Positions 9,189 through 17,755 of a DNA stretch of 59,083 nt are shown here, in pieces (the first letter of the stretch is position 1; each line of letters opens with the position of its first letter). The notes under the pieces are model-generated. The model was not told the origin of the DNA. It was given only the letters and a program-made list of their open reading frames with translations, and made no database searches. The position numbers and the translations under genes were made by a program. Source of the stretch: Deltaproteobacteria bacterium (GTDB lineage: Bacteria > Desulfobacterota > Deferrisomatia > Deferrisomatales > BM512); the NCBI GenBank assembly GCA_002869005.1, contig PKTU01000128.1, forward strand, positions 1 through 59,083. Reading direction: 5' to 3'.

Positions 9189-10400
9189 TTAACCGGCTAC
9201 TGCACCCGCCATCGTGAAGACAGGTAGATACATGGCGATTATGAGGCCGCCGATAGTGCCACCCAGGAAAACCATTAGAAGAGGCTCAATCGCCGAAGTC
9301 AAAGCTGCCACGGCCTCGTCAACCTCGGTGTCGTAAAAATCAGCGATTTTGGATAACATCTGGTCGAGCGCGCCGGTTGCTTCACCAACGGAGATCATCT
9401 GCACCACCATTGGAGGAAAGACCTTTGTCTCCTCAAGGGGTTCTGCAATAGTTCGGCCCTCTGAGATGGATTCCCTGGTCATCATGATCGCCCTCTCGAC
9501 GACTACGTTGCCAGCCGTTTTAGCGACGACGTCAAGACCTTCAAGGATTGGAACGCCTGAGGAAATTAGGGTCCCAAGGGTGCGGGTGAATTTTGCCACC
9601 GAGACTTTACGTATGAGGGGCCCGACAATGGGCATCCTTATAAAAGCCCGGTCAAAAGCGGCACGGCCTTTTTCAGTTCTGTATACCCGTTTTATGATCA
9701 TAATAAAGGCTACCAATACGACCAGTATAAGCAGGAAGTAACTCTGAACGAACTCGCTCAAATTTATTACGAACTGTGTCGGGGCGGGGAGTGCCTTGCC
9801 TCCTGATGCAAACAATTTCTGGAATACCGGTATGACCCATATCAGGATGACCGCCCCGACGATAATGGCGACCCCGAGAACAGATGCCGGATAGACCATT
9901 GCGCCTTTGACCTTCTTTTTAAGGTTCATGGCCTTTTCAATGTAAGCCGCCAGCCTGTTCATAATGGTGTCGAGGATACCGCCAACTTCGCCTGCCGCCA
10001 CCAGATTCACATATAGCCTATCGAATACCATAGGGTGTTTACCCAAGGCTTCGGCAAATGTAGACCCGGACTCTACATCCTCCTTGACCTTTACCAGCAC
10101 CTTTTTGAAAGTAAGGTTGGGCTGCTGAGTTGAGAGGATATCAAGGCATTGCACCAGGGGCAGGCCCGCGTCGATCATCGTCGCGAACTGCTTCGTGAAG
10201 ATGACGAGGTCTGCGGACTTTATCTTCTGCTTAAGACCTGGAATGCTTATCTCGATATCGCCAAGAGACTTTGAGATCTTATTTATCTTGATCCCCTGAG
10301 CACCCAGGCTGGCCCTCGCTACATTTTCATTTACGGCCTCTAAAACACCGGATTGGACAGTGCCTTGCTTATTTCTGCCTTCCCATTTGAATTTAGGCAT
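9189..10400 (-). CDS. pilC: Type IV pilus inner-membrane platform protein PilC
   Basis: The 403-residue protein is the usual size for PilC/GspF. It has an N-terminal cytoplasmic segment (PKFKWEGRNKQGTVQSG) and two GspF repeats, each followed by membrane segments (VLGVAIIVGAVILIWVIP near 175 and LLILVVLVAFIMII near 225), with a final membrane helix in LLMVFLGGTIGGLIIAMYLP. PilC anchors the PilB and PilT motors at the inner membrane. It lies 38 bp downstream of pilT and abuts pilS. No anomalies were seen. Confidence 0.95.
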   Translation of the reverse strand: MPKFKWEGRNKQGTVQSGVLEAVNENVARASLGAQGIKINKISKSLGDIEISIPGLKQKIKSADLVIFTKQFATMIDAGLPLVQCLDILSTQQPNLTFKKVLVKVKEDVESGSTFAEALGKHPMVFDRLYVNLVAAGEVGGILDTIMNRLAAYIEKAMNLKKKVKGAMVYPASVLGVAIIVGAVILIWVIPVFQKLFASGGKALPAPTQFVINLSEFVQSYFLLILVVLVAFIMIIKRVYRTEKGRAAFDRAFIRMPIVGPLIRKVSVAKFTRTLGTLISSGVPILEGLDVVAKTAGNVVVERAIMMTRESISEGRTIAEPLEETKVFPPMVVQMISVGEATGALDQMLSKIADFYDTEVDEAVAALTSAIEPLLMVFLGGTIGGLIIAMYLPVFTMAGAVAG

Positions 10401-10438
10401 CTGATTCTCCTGCGTCTTCCTTGTGGCTCAAGTTCATA

Positions 10439-11560
10439 TCAATTTCTGTTGCCAATGCCGACGATGCGCTGCTGAATAACATCGGGGGTGCCGGTGTTGA
10501 ACATCTGCCGAAGCTCCTCGGGGTCCTGGCTCCTTAGCATAGCCAGTTCCAGGTCGATCTCTTTCCTGCTGACCAGATGATAGAGGTGCTGATTCATAGT
10601 CTGCATTTTGAACTTATCCTGCCCCATCTGCATCTGCGAATATATCTGGTGAACCTTGTCCTCACGGATGAGGTTCCTTACCGCCGAGTTGGGCACCATG
10701 ACCTCACAAGCCAAAACCCGCCCCTTACCGCTGGCGCGCGGCAGGAGGATCTGACTTAAAATACCCTCAAGGACGAATGAAAGCTGCGCCCGGATCTGCG
10801 CCTGCTGGTGCGCAGGAAAGACATCGACTATTCGGTTGATAGTCTGGACAGCGCCATTCGTGTGGAGGGTAGCCAAGCAAAGGTGGCCGGTCTCGGCGAC
10901 CGTCAGCGCGGCCTCAATGGTCTCAAGGTCACGCATCTCGCCAATGAGGACAATGTCAGGGTCCTGACGTAGGATGTAGCGCAGCGCGGTGTGGAAGCTC
11001 TCCGTGTCTGCGCGAACCTCACGCTGATTAATCAGGCACTTCTTATGGGGGTGAAGATACTCTATCGGGTCCTCAATGGTTATTATGTGTTCATGTCTCG
11101 TGGAGTTTATCTTGTCTATCATTGAGGCCAGGGTTGTGGATTTACCCGAACCGGTAGGCCCGGTCACCAGGATAAGCCCCCTGGGGCGCTTCGAAATATC
11201 ATCAACGACCGCAGGTAGTCCAAGTTCGTCGAATGTGAGAATTTTAAAAGGAATTGTCCTGAAAGCACCCGCAACAGCGCCGCGTTGGACGAAGATGTTG
11301 GCACGAAAGCGTGAGAGATTTTTGACGCCGAAGCTGAGGTCAAGCTCGCTCTCCTCCTCGAAACGATGCTTTTGAGCATCGGTGAGCACCGAGTAGCAGA
11401 GTACCTTTGTCTCCGGCGGCGTAAGCGGGGCCATCCCTTCAAGGGGCACCAAAATGCCATCGATACGTACCTGGGGCGGTGTACCGGCGGTGATGTGGAG
11501 GTCTGAAGCCCCCTTATCGACCATCGTTTTCAGTAGCTGGTGCAGGTTCGCCACTTTCAC
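10439..11560 (-). CDS. pilT: Type IV pilus retraction ATPase PilT
   Basis: A hexameric ATPase of 373 residues that powers pilus retraction. Visible are the N-terminal MVDKGASDLHITAG segment, Walker A GPTGSGKSTTLA, the Asp box in the EHIITIEDPIEY region, Walker B (IVLIGEMRDLETIEAA), the His box TGHLCLATLHTN and the PilT-specific motif AVRNLIRE (usually AIRNLIRE) needed for retraction. It sits 25 bp downstream of pilB and upstream of pilC, the arrangement seen in Geobacter-like pilus operons. Confidence 0.95.
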   Translation of the reverse strand: MKVANLHQLLKTMVDKGASDLHITAGTPPQVRIDGILVPLEGMAPLTPPETKVLCYSVLTDAQKHRFEEESELDLSFGVKNLSRFRANIFVQRGAVAGAFRTIPFKILTFDELGLPAVVDDISKRPRGLILVTGPTGSGKSTTLASMIDKINSTRHEHIITIEDPIEYLHPHKKCLINQREVRADTESFHTALRYILRQDPDIVLIGEMRDLETIEAALTVAETGHLCLATLHTNGAVQTINRIVDVFPAHQQAQIRAQLSFVLEGILSQILLPRASGKGRVLACEVMVPNSAVRNLIREDKVHQIYSQMQMGQDKFKMQTMNQHLYHLVSRKEIDLELAMLRSQDPEELRQMFNTGTPDVIQQRIVGIGNRN

Positions 11561-11585
11561 ACTCCTTTATGCGCTTAGCCGCTAA

Positions 11586-13280
11586 TCAATCAGGCGCGGT
11601 GGTACGCACAATCTCCTCGATCGTCGTAACGCCCTCTTCGATCTTGTTTATACCGCTCATTCTTAGCGAATTCATGCCGCCGCGGATTGCAGCTTCCTTG
11701 ATCTCCATTGCGGAGCCGCCATTTAAGATGAGCTCTCTGACCTCATCGTTAATCGGCATAACTTCGTAAAGCGCGACACGGCCCTTGTACCCCGTACCGT
11801 TGCAAGTGCCGCACCCCTCACCCTTGTAACACTTCATTTCGGCTGCGCGCTCGGGGTCCACGCCAATATCCACCAGCGCCTGCAACGGCACATCCACCTG
11901 CACCCTGCACTCGCCACAAATGCGGCGCGCCAAACGCTGAGCCAGGACCAGATTTGTTGCTGAAGCCACAAGAAAGGGTTCTACGCCCATGTTGAGGAGC
12001 CGGTTAATCGTCGAGGGAGCGTCGTTCGTATGGAGGGTGGAGAGCACCAGGTGACCGGTGAGCGCCGCCTTGATGCCGATCTCGGCCGTCTCGAAGTCAC
12101 GAATCTCGCCAACCATGATTATATCCGGATCCTGACGTAGAAAACTTCTCAGCGCGGCGGCAAAATTGAGGCCTATCTCATCGTGCATCTGGACCTGATT
12201 TATTCCCATCAGGTTGAACTCAACCGGATCCTCTGCTGTTGAAATATTGGTCTCAAGGGTGTTCAGCTCCGAGAGGGCGGAATAAAGCGTTGTGGTCTTG
12301 CCCGACCCGGTGGGCCCAGTGACAAGCACCATGCCGTAGGGCTTATAGATTGCGTCCTTGAAATCCTTAAGGGCGCCCTCCTCAAAGCCCAGCTTGGTCA
12401 TATCCAGCTGGAGGTTCGATTTGTCGAGGAGGCGCAGAACTATCTTCTCCCCGAAGAGGGTCGGGAGCACCGATACGCGGTAGTCCATATCCTGATCGCG
12501 CCCCAACTTCAGCTTGATGCGGCCATCCTGCGGCAATCTGCGCTCTGCTATATCAAGCTGGCTCATTATCTTGATACGGCTTGTAATGGCGTTCTTGAGC
12601 CTCATTGGCGGGCGCATCTCTTCATAGAGGACGCCGTCCACCCTGTACCTAACTCTGAAGTTCTTCTCGTAAGGCTCAATGTGTATATCACTTGCGCCCT
12701 TTTTAATCGCGCTGGTCAGTATCAGATTGACGAGCTTTACGACCGGAGCGTCATCCACCGCCTTCTCAAGGTCTCTGACGTCGAAGTCTTCCACATCCTC
12801 GACCACCTCGAAGTCCTCAACCTCGAAGTCGCTCATTACGTCCATCAATGTTGCGGACTGGTCGTAATATTTATCTATAGCGCCCTTAATGGCATGGGGA
12901 GAGGCAAGAACCACCTCGACGTTATAGCCTGTCAGAAATTTGATGTCGTCAATCGCGAACATATCGGAGGGGTCTTCCACCGCCACGATGAGGGTGGAAC
13001 CAACCCGATTTATGGGAATAAGGTGGTATTTTTGGACCAGCTCTTCAGAGACGAGGCGTATTACATCGGAATCTATATCGTAGCTTTGGAGGTCAACCGG
13101 GGGAATGCCATACTGTTTGCTTAGTATTTTGACAAAATCGTCCTCTTTGACGAAGTTCAATTTCAAAAGCGCCTCGCCGAAGCGGCTTGTGCCCCTGTCA
13201 ACCTCTTCGCGGACCTTTTTTAACTGTTCCTGCGTGATTATGTTATCTCTAACGAGAAATTCGCCAAGTTTTTTAGACAT
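11586..13280 (-). CDS. pilB: Type IV pilus assembly ATPase PilB
   Basis: The extension motor of 564 residues. It has an N-terminal MshE/GspE-N domain (residues 1-150), a short acidic linker (FEVEDFEVVEDVEDFDVRD), then the ATPase core with Walker A GPTGSGKTTTLYS, the Asp box, Walker B IIMVGEIRDFETAEIG, TGHLVLSTLHTND and the zinc-binding cysteines CGEC and CGTC. The ATG start at 13280 has AAGGGTG just upstream, directly after the U-tract of a terminator-like hairpin (13292-13315). Transcripts reaching pilB from aroE must read through that hairpin. Confidence 0.95.
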   Translation of the reverse strand: MSKKLGEFLVRDNIITQEQLKKVREEVDRGTSRFGEALLKLNFVKEDDFVKILSKQYGIPPVDLQSYDIDSDVIRLVSEELVQKYHLIPINRVGSTLIVAVEDPSDMFAIDDIKFLTGYNVEVVLASPHAIKGAIDKYYDQSATLMDVMSDFEVEDFEVVEDVEDFDVRDLEKAVDDAPVVKLVNLILTSAIKKGASDIHIEPYEKNFRVRYRVDGVLYEEMRPPMRLKNAITSRIKIMSQLDIAERRLPQDGRIKLKLGRDQDMDYRVSVLPTLFGEKIVLRLLDKSNLQLDMTKLGFEEGALKDFKDAIYKPYGMVLVTGPTGSGKTTTLYSALSELNTLETNISTAEDPVEFNLMGINQVQMHDEIGLNFAAALRSFLRQDPDIIMVGEIRDFETAEIGIKAALTGHLVLSTLHTNDAPSTINRLLNMGVEPFLVASATNLVLAQRLARRICGECRVQVDVPLQALVDIGVDPERAAEMKCYKGEGCGTCNGTGYKGRVALYEVMPINDEVRELILNGGSAMEIKEAAIRGGMNSLRMSGINKIEEGVTTIEEIVRTTAPD

Positions 13281-13291
13281 TTCGCACCCTT

Positions 13292-13315
13292 AAAAACTGC
13301 TCGCCAAACGAGCAG
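13292..13315 (-). terminator. Terminator-like hairpin abutting the pilB ribosome binding site
   Basis: On the minus strand a perfect 7-bp stem (CTGCTCG/CGAGCAG, 13315-13309 and 13303-13297) with a 5-base loop is followed at once by TTTTT (13296-13292). This has the form of an intrinsic terminator for ribF-aroE. The pilB ribosome site begins one base after the T run, and only 11 bp separate hairpin and start codon, so no separate pilB promoter fits downstream. Either it is leaky or it acts as an attenuator. Confidence 0.6.
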
Positions 13316-13325
13316 ACTAGATCTG

Positions 13326-14183
13326 CTATTCCCCCTCGGTGAGCGCCTGCTCCATAATTTTTACAGGAGGTTCAACTCCCGTCCAGAGCCAAAGCGCCGC
13401 AGCTCCCTGCAATAATAACATGGAGAGCCCGGAAGCCACCTTTAAACCTGCCCCAAGCGCCTCTTTTTCAAGCGAACTGCCCCCGGGCAGATAAGCCATA
13501 TCGTAGAGGAGGACACCCTCATCGAGGTCCCCCAGCGCCCAAGGCCACCTCCCTTCCGGGGATAAACCCAGAGGCGTTGCACTGGCAATCAGGTCACCCG
13601 CCTTAGCCTTTGCCGGGACCTCATCAAGGGGAATCATGGTTAGGGAACTCTTGCCCACTGTTGGGGACAGCTCCGAAACCAACCCCTCAAGACGAACCGG
13701 ATTTCTCCCGGTAACGTATATTTCCTTAACGCCTAGTGAAGCGTAACCAAGCACGGCGGCTCTGGCAGCGCCGCCGCCGCCAAAAACAATACCTCTCGCC
13801 GAAGGGTCGAAGTCCAGCTCCCGCACTATTGCGCCGGAGAAACCCTCGACATCGGTATTGTGCGCGCGCCAGCCCCCCTCAGCGCGAACGAGCGTGTTTG
13901 CAGCCCCAGTCGCAGATGCTGTCACGTCAGCCTCCACGGACAAGGCCAAAGCTGCAACCTTGTGAGGCACCGTGACGTTTAGCCCCTTTACGCCCAAGGC
14001 ATATGCGCCTTTCAAGGCATCTTCCAGTGCGTCCCGACCTACATCAAACGCCAAGTAGCAGGCGTCAATACCAAGCGCCTTCAGCGCGCTGGTCTGCATA
14101 AGAGGAGATAGGCTATGCCCAACCGGCGAACCGATGACTCCATAAAGTCCGGTCGCAGCCGATATTTCAACCAAACCGCCCAT
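13326..14183 (-). CDS. aroE: Shikimate dehydrogenase
   Basis: Reduces 3-dehydroshikimate to shikimate with NADPH in aromatic amino-acid synthesis. The 285-residue protein has the substrate-binding GSPVGHSLSPLMQ, the catalytic Lys in NVTVPHK and Asp in NTDVEGF, and the NADP-binding loop GGGGAARAA followed by the NR-type segment TGRNPVRLE. The start codon overlaps the ribF stop by one base (TAATG), so the two are translationally coupled. pilB follows after the hairpin. Confidence 0.95.
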   Translation of the reverse strand: MGGLVEISAATGLYGVIGSPVGHSLSPLMQTSALKALGIDACYLAFDVGRDALEDALKGAYALGVKGLNVTVPHKVAALALSVEADVTASATGAANTLVRAEGGWRAHNTDVEGFSGAIVRELDFDPSARGIVFGGGGAARAAVLGYASLGVKEIYVTGRNPVRLEGLVSELSPTVGKSSLTMIPLDEVPAKAKAGDLIASATPLGLSPEGRWPWALGDLDEGVLLYDMAYLPGGSSLEKEALGAGLKVASGLSMLLLQGAAALWLWTGVEPPVKIMEQALTEGE

Positions 14184-15118
14184 TATCTCTCCGGGTTTGA
14201 GGAGAGGTCATGCCTGACCCGCTCAACATCTCTGGCTATTTGCTTTGCGAGCGCATCCGGAGAGTTGAACGCTACCTCTCCCCTAACGGGCGAGTTGAAA
14301 GTTAACTTTAATTCATCGCCATAAATATCGGCATCGAAATCGAGCAAAAAAGCCTCCACAGAGAGCTCAACGCCATCGAATGTGGGGTTAGATCCTATGT
14401 TGACCGCTGCCATGTACCTCCCACCAGAGATCTCAGCCCAGGCCGAGTATACGCCGTTGGGCGGTAGGCACTCTTGCCTTGGCAAAATATTAGCAGTGGG
14501 AAAACCGAGGTCCTTGCCCACTGCGCGTCCGTGAACCACCGGGCCGCTTACTACATAGGGTCTTCCCAACAGCTCTTCAGCGCGTTTGAAATCACACCTC
14601 TCGACAGCAGCCCTGACAGCAGTCGAGCTCACACGCTCTCCATCCAGCATGAAGGGCTCAAGGGCGTGTACTGTGTAGCCTTTACGACTCCCCACTTCCG
14701 CCAAAAGCTCTATATTCCCGGAGCGCCCCCTGCCAAAAGCGAAGTCCGGCCCTATCCAGACCTCTTTTGCTCCCAAGTCGCCACCGATGACATTATCGGC
14801 GAACGCCTCGGGTTCCATCTCGGCATAATAGCGGTCAAATCGCACCCGCACGAGAAAGTCAACATCCTCTTGGGCGATAAGATGCACTTTGCCTTCGAAA
14901 TCAAGTAGCATTTTGGGGCAAAAAGAAGGGTTGAGAACTCTCAGGGGATGAGGGTCAAAGGTGTATACGACCGAGGGTCCCCCTGTCTTTTTAGCCCTTT
15001 CACATATATGCCGGAGCAACGCCTTGTGCCCGAGGTGGACTCCGTCGAAGTTTCCCATGGTAACGACAGAACCGGAAAATAGGCCTGGGCGTAAATCCGT
15101 ATCATTCAATACCTGCAT
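14183..15118 (-). CDS. ribF: Bifunctional riboflavin kinase / FAD synthetase
   Basis: Makes FMN and then FAD from riboflavin. The N-terminal FAD synthetase domain shows VTMGNFDGVHLGHKALL and the FDPHP motif; the C-terminal riboflavin kinase domain shows GRAVGKDLGFPTANI and NIGSNPTF. The start at 15118 (MQVLNDTDL) fits the family. An upstream in-frame ATG at 15175 has no ribosome site and lies at or before the predicted transcription start, so it is rejected. The GGGGAGG upstream of 15118 is spaced rather far (about 14 bases). Confidence 0.93.
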   Translation of the reverse strand: MQVLNDTDLRPGLFSGSVVTMGNFDGVHLGHKALLRHICERAKKTGGPSVVYTFDPHPLRVLNPSFCPKMLLDFEGKVHLIAQEDVDFLVRVRFDRYYAEMEPEAFADNVIGGDLGAKEVWIGPDFAFGRGRSGNIELLAEVGSRKGYTVHALEPFMLDGERVSSTAVRAAVERCDFKRAEELLGRPYVVSGPVVHGRAVGKDLGFPTANILPRQECLPPNGVYSAWAEISGGRYMAAVNIGSNPTFDGVELSVEAFLLDFDADIYGDELKLTFNSPVRGEVAFNSPDALAKQIARDVERVRHDLSSNPER

Positions 15119-15175
15119 AATCGTATAATCGCCCTCCCCGGGCGACGTTGAAATGGCGCAACAAAACAGCTTCAA

Positions 15176-15202
15176 AGTATAGGAAAATCAACACTTTGTC
15201 AA
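15176..15202 (-). promoter_or_regulatory. ribF: Candidate sigma-70-type promoter for ribF
   Basis: On the minus strand TTGACA (15202-15197) is followed after 15 bases by TATACT (15181-15176). The -35 is perfect and the -10 is one base off, but the spacing is short; a 17-base spacing would give the poorer TACTTT. Initiation would fall near 15169, supporting the 15118 start for ribF. The rest of 15203-15311 shows only short GC-rich repeats and no clear terminator. Confidence 0.4.
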
Positions 15203-15311
15203 TATTTACAACCACTACCGGGCCTTTGATCTCCCGGTGTCCGGCAAGGTGTTTCCCGTCATCTTAAGTAGCCGGTAAGCAGCGCTGCGCTTTGAGGGTG
15301 CCGCAAAAATT

Positions 15312-16781
15312 TTATGGAATTTTAGGGGGCTCCTTCCTTGAGAACCCCTTCTCCAGCAGCCTTCCGACTACTCGCTCCTCCCATTTGGAGGCTCCCTTCT
15401 CAAAGGGGCCAGCCCCCTCTGGAGGTTCCGTGAGCCAAGGCGCATACACGACCTTATCCAGCTTGAACTCACCCTCCCAGCCCGGATAACTCTTTAGCGG
15501 TTCGTCGTAGCCATCCTCAATCTCAGGGACCTGACCCTCCGGGCCAAGCTCTTCTAACTTGGCGGTAACCTCCTCGCCCCACCAATTGCCGCCTGCCGCT
15601 ACAGAGACCTCTTCCGGCGTATCGTCATCGTACTCCTGCGGCACCTGACGCCCCTTGTTTACGAGGTTCTCATTCCTTGCCTGCCTTGAACGCCGCTGCT
15701 TTGAGGAGGCGCTGCTCTCCCAATCGGAGCTCATCATGTCCCCTAACTTTATTACAACGGCATTGCCGCCAAGGTCATTTCCTTTTATTTGGGCGTAGGA
15801 TGATGCTTCAAGAAATATCGCCACTTTATTCCCGCTAATTTTATTGCCGACCACCTCCGGCTCGCAAAGCTGGTTGCAGTTAAGCGCCGTGTCGTTATTC
15901 TCAAGATTATTGTGGGCTATTCTGGGGCTTGAAGACTGGAAACACTCTATCCCGACCTTAGAGCCTCTAATGACGTTCGATTCGATAACGGGGGAGGAAA
16001 ACTGAGTGCAGAGTATAGCTTTTTCAGCACTGGATATATTGTTGTGCCCAACAACCATCTCACCGGTCGCTTGGGAAATACCGATGCCTATAAGCCCTCC
16101 TTTAATTACATTGTCAAATACCGGGGCAGTATCACCTACAAGGAATATTCCACGCTTTGTACCCTCAATCAGATTGCCCTGTATGAGCGGGAAGGCGTTT
16201 TGCCCTTTGTATATCCCCACCTCGCCGCAATCTTTGAATATATTTCCTTGAACCAGCGGCGACGCCCCCAGGGTTGCTTCAATCCCGCTTTTCTCCATAT
16301 CCTCTATGATATTTCCTGAAAATACCGAGACCCCCTTCATCATGAAGCGCAAACCCGTGACGCCCCCCTTTAAGGTGGAGTCTATTATCTCGCCGTTTAA
16401 TCCGGTGAGGATAAAATCTTCATAGTCCGAGACCGACACCCTTTCCAGCTTTAAGAGGGCCTTTTCACCGCTTACTTTTATGCCCTTCCATCGCGAGACT
16501 CCCCGCGACGCCAAAAAAGAGATGGGCGCGCCATCTTCACCTTTTGCAATCAGGCCTCCAAGAATTTCCAGCTTCCCATCCGTGCCGAAGAAGACCTTGC
16601 TTCCGGGCGCTATTTTAAGGCTGGCACCCTCCTCGACAGTGACCAACCCCTCGACATGCAGCTCCCCCTCCCATGAGGAGTCATCTGAAATTTTGCCTGC
16701 CGGTATGTTGGTTACCGCCAAAGATGGTGAAGAGAAGAATGTGGAGATAAAGATAAATATTATGAGGGCAGCTTTTTTCAA
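15312..16781 (-). CDS. Secreted right-handed beta-helix protein
   Basis: This 489-residue protein has a Sec signal peptide (MKKAALIIFIFISTFFSSPSLA) without a lipobox Cys. Roughly eight rungs of 22-23 residues follow between residues 145 and 345 (repeat form 'P-x-I-x-x-N-x-I-x-x-x-x-x-G-I'). A charged low-complexity insert (SSASSKQRRSRQARN) precedes GGNWWG, and the C-terminal tail is rich in Pro, Glu and Trp. The opening (SSWEGELHVEG, LKIAPGSKVFF) and the GGNWWG end match the lipoprotein at 1343-2245. The family is periplasmic or outer-surface; the ligand is unknown. It follows ispH by 10 bp, so it is probably cotranscribed. Confidence 0.85.
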   Translation of the reverse strand: MKKAALIIFIFISTFFSSPSLAVTNIPAGKISDDSSWEGELHVEGLVTVEEGASLKIAPGSKVFFGTDGKLEILGGLIAKGEDGAPISFLASRGVSRWKGIKVSGEKALLKLERVSVSDYEDFILTGLNGEIIDSTLKGGVTGLRFMMKGVSVFSGNIIEDMEKSGIEATLGASPLVQGNIFKDCGEVGIYKGQNAFPLIQGNLIEGTKRGIFLVGDTAPVFDNVIKGGLIGIGISQATGEMVVGHNNISSAEKAILCTQFSSPVIESNVIRGSKVGIECFQSSSPRIAHNNLENNDTALNCNQLCEPEVVGNKISGNKVAIFLEASSYAQIKGNDLGGNAVVIKLGDMMSSDWESSASSKQRRSRQARNENLVNKGRQVPQEYDDDTPEEVSVAAGGNWWGEEVTAKLEELGPEGQVPEIEDGYDEPLKSYPGWEGEFKLDKVVYAPWLTEPPEGAGPFEKGASKWEERVVGRLLEKGFSRKEPPKIP

Positions 16782-16790
16782 CTTTAATTC

Positions 16791-17624
16791 CTAAATTTTT
16801 TCAAGCACATCGACTACTTCATGAATAAGCCAGAGGCGCGTCGACGCTCCTGCGGTAACGCCGACGGATGAGAGCGCTCCAAGCTCTTTTATCGGAAGCT
16901 CTTCAGGTTTCTCCACATGCCAGGCTTTTACACCCTCCTCAACGGCTATCTCGTAAAGTCTTCGGGTGTTGGCCGAGTTTTTGCCGCCGATTACTACCAC
17001 CCCCTCGACCTCGCCAGCCAAGCGCCGGACCTCCTCCTGACGCCTGTGGGTCGCCTTGCAGATAGTCGAAAGGGCTTCGCCCTTTAAAAAACGCTCCGCA
17101 AAGCGCTCGCTTATAGCATCATAGTTCTCCTCGTCCTGAGTAGTCTGTGCAACGAGGATCACTTTTTCCATATCCGGCAACTTGTCGATATCTTCAGGGG
17201 CATTAATAAGATAGGCGTCACCGCTTGCATAACCTAGGAGGCCGACAACCTCCGGATGCCCTTCGTCTCCTGCTATGACGACCGCGTACCCCGCTGAGCT
17301 GAACTCCTTTATGCGGTCGTGTATCTTTGAAACCTTGGGGCACGTCGCATCAACAACGAGGGTTGCCTCTCGCTCCAGCCTCTCAAGGGTTTCCGGAGTG
17401 ACGCCGTGTGCGCGAATCACTACCGGGCCCGCCGGAATCCTCTCGCTGTCGCCGAGGGAAATGACTCCCTCCCGCTCCAACCGCTCAAGCTCCTGTGGGT
17501 TGTGTATAAGCGGGCCGCAGGTATATACCGGCTTACCCTCATCCGCGACGGTTTTAAGCGCTATATCAACCGCCATCCTTACGCCCATACAAAATCCCGC
17601 TGCATTCGCGAGGACAATCTTCAT
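16791..17624 (-). CDS. ispH: 4-hydroxy-3-methylbut-2-enyl diphosphate reductase
   Basis: Last step of the MEP isoprenoid pathway, producing IPP and DMAPP with a 4Fe-4S enzyme. The 277-residue protein has the three cluster cysteines (C12 in AGFCMGVRMA, Cys in DATCPK and Cys in STICKATHRRQ), the substrate-binding RAHGVTPE and the TTQDEENY loop. The late conserved GAST motif reads GASTRLW where GASTP is usual. AGGAG lies 5 bases before the ATG. A terminator from the Rrf2 gene lies upstream, so ispH probably has its own promoter in 17625-17676. Confidence 0.95.
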   Translation of the reverse strand: MKIVLANAAGFCMGVRMAVDIALKTVADEGKPVYTCGPLIHNPQELERLEREGVISLGDSERIPAGPVVIRAHGVTPETLERLEREATLVVDATCPKVSKIHDRIKEFSSAGYAVVIAGDEGHPEVVGLLGYASGDAYLINAPEDIDKLPDMEKVILVAQTTQDEENYDAISERFAERFLKGEALSTICKATHRRQEEVRRLAGEVEGVVVIGGKNSANTRRLYEIAVEEGVKAWHVEKPEELPIKELGALSSVGVTAGASTRLWLIHEVVDVLEKI

Positions 17625-17676
17625 TCAAACTCCTATTTAAACAGCAGACCTCTATGTATGTGAATTTTACCATGAC

Positions 17677-17708
17677 AAAACCGCCAGTGGCGTAAAAACC
17701 ACTGGCGG
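17677..17708 (-). terminator. Intrinsic terminator after the Rrf2 gene
   Basis: A perfect 10-bp inverted repeat, CCGCCAGTGG and CCACTGGCGG (17681-17690 and 17699-17708), with an 8-base loop. On the minus strand it is followed by TTTT (17680-17677). It lies 47 bp beyond the Rrf2 stop and upstream of ispH, separating the two transcription units. Confidence 0.85.
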
Positions 17709-17755
17709 TCAGGTGACGCCATCAAATACCGGATAATCTATGCCCTAACTGCTCG

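Noticed and set aside
16006-16319. Repetitive DNA resembling an array inside the beta-helix gene
   Set aside because: The periodicity is about 66-69 bases with diverged units, reflecting protein rungs, not CRISPR repeats.
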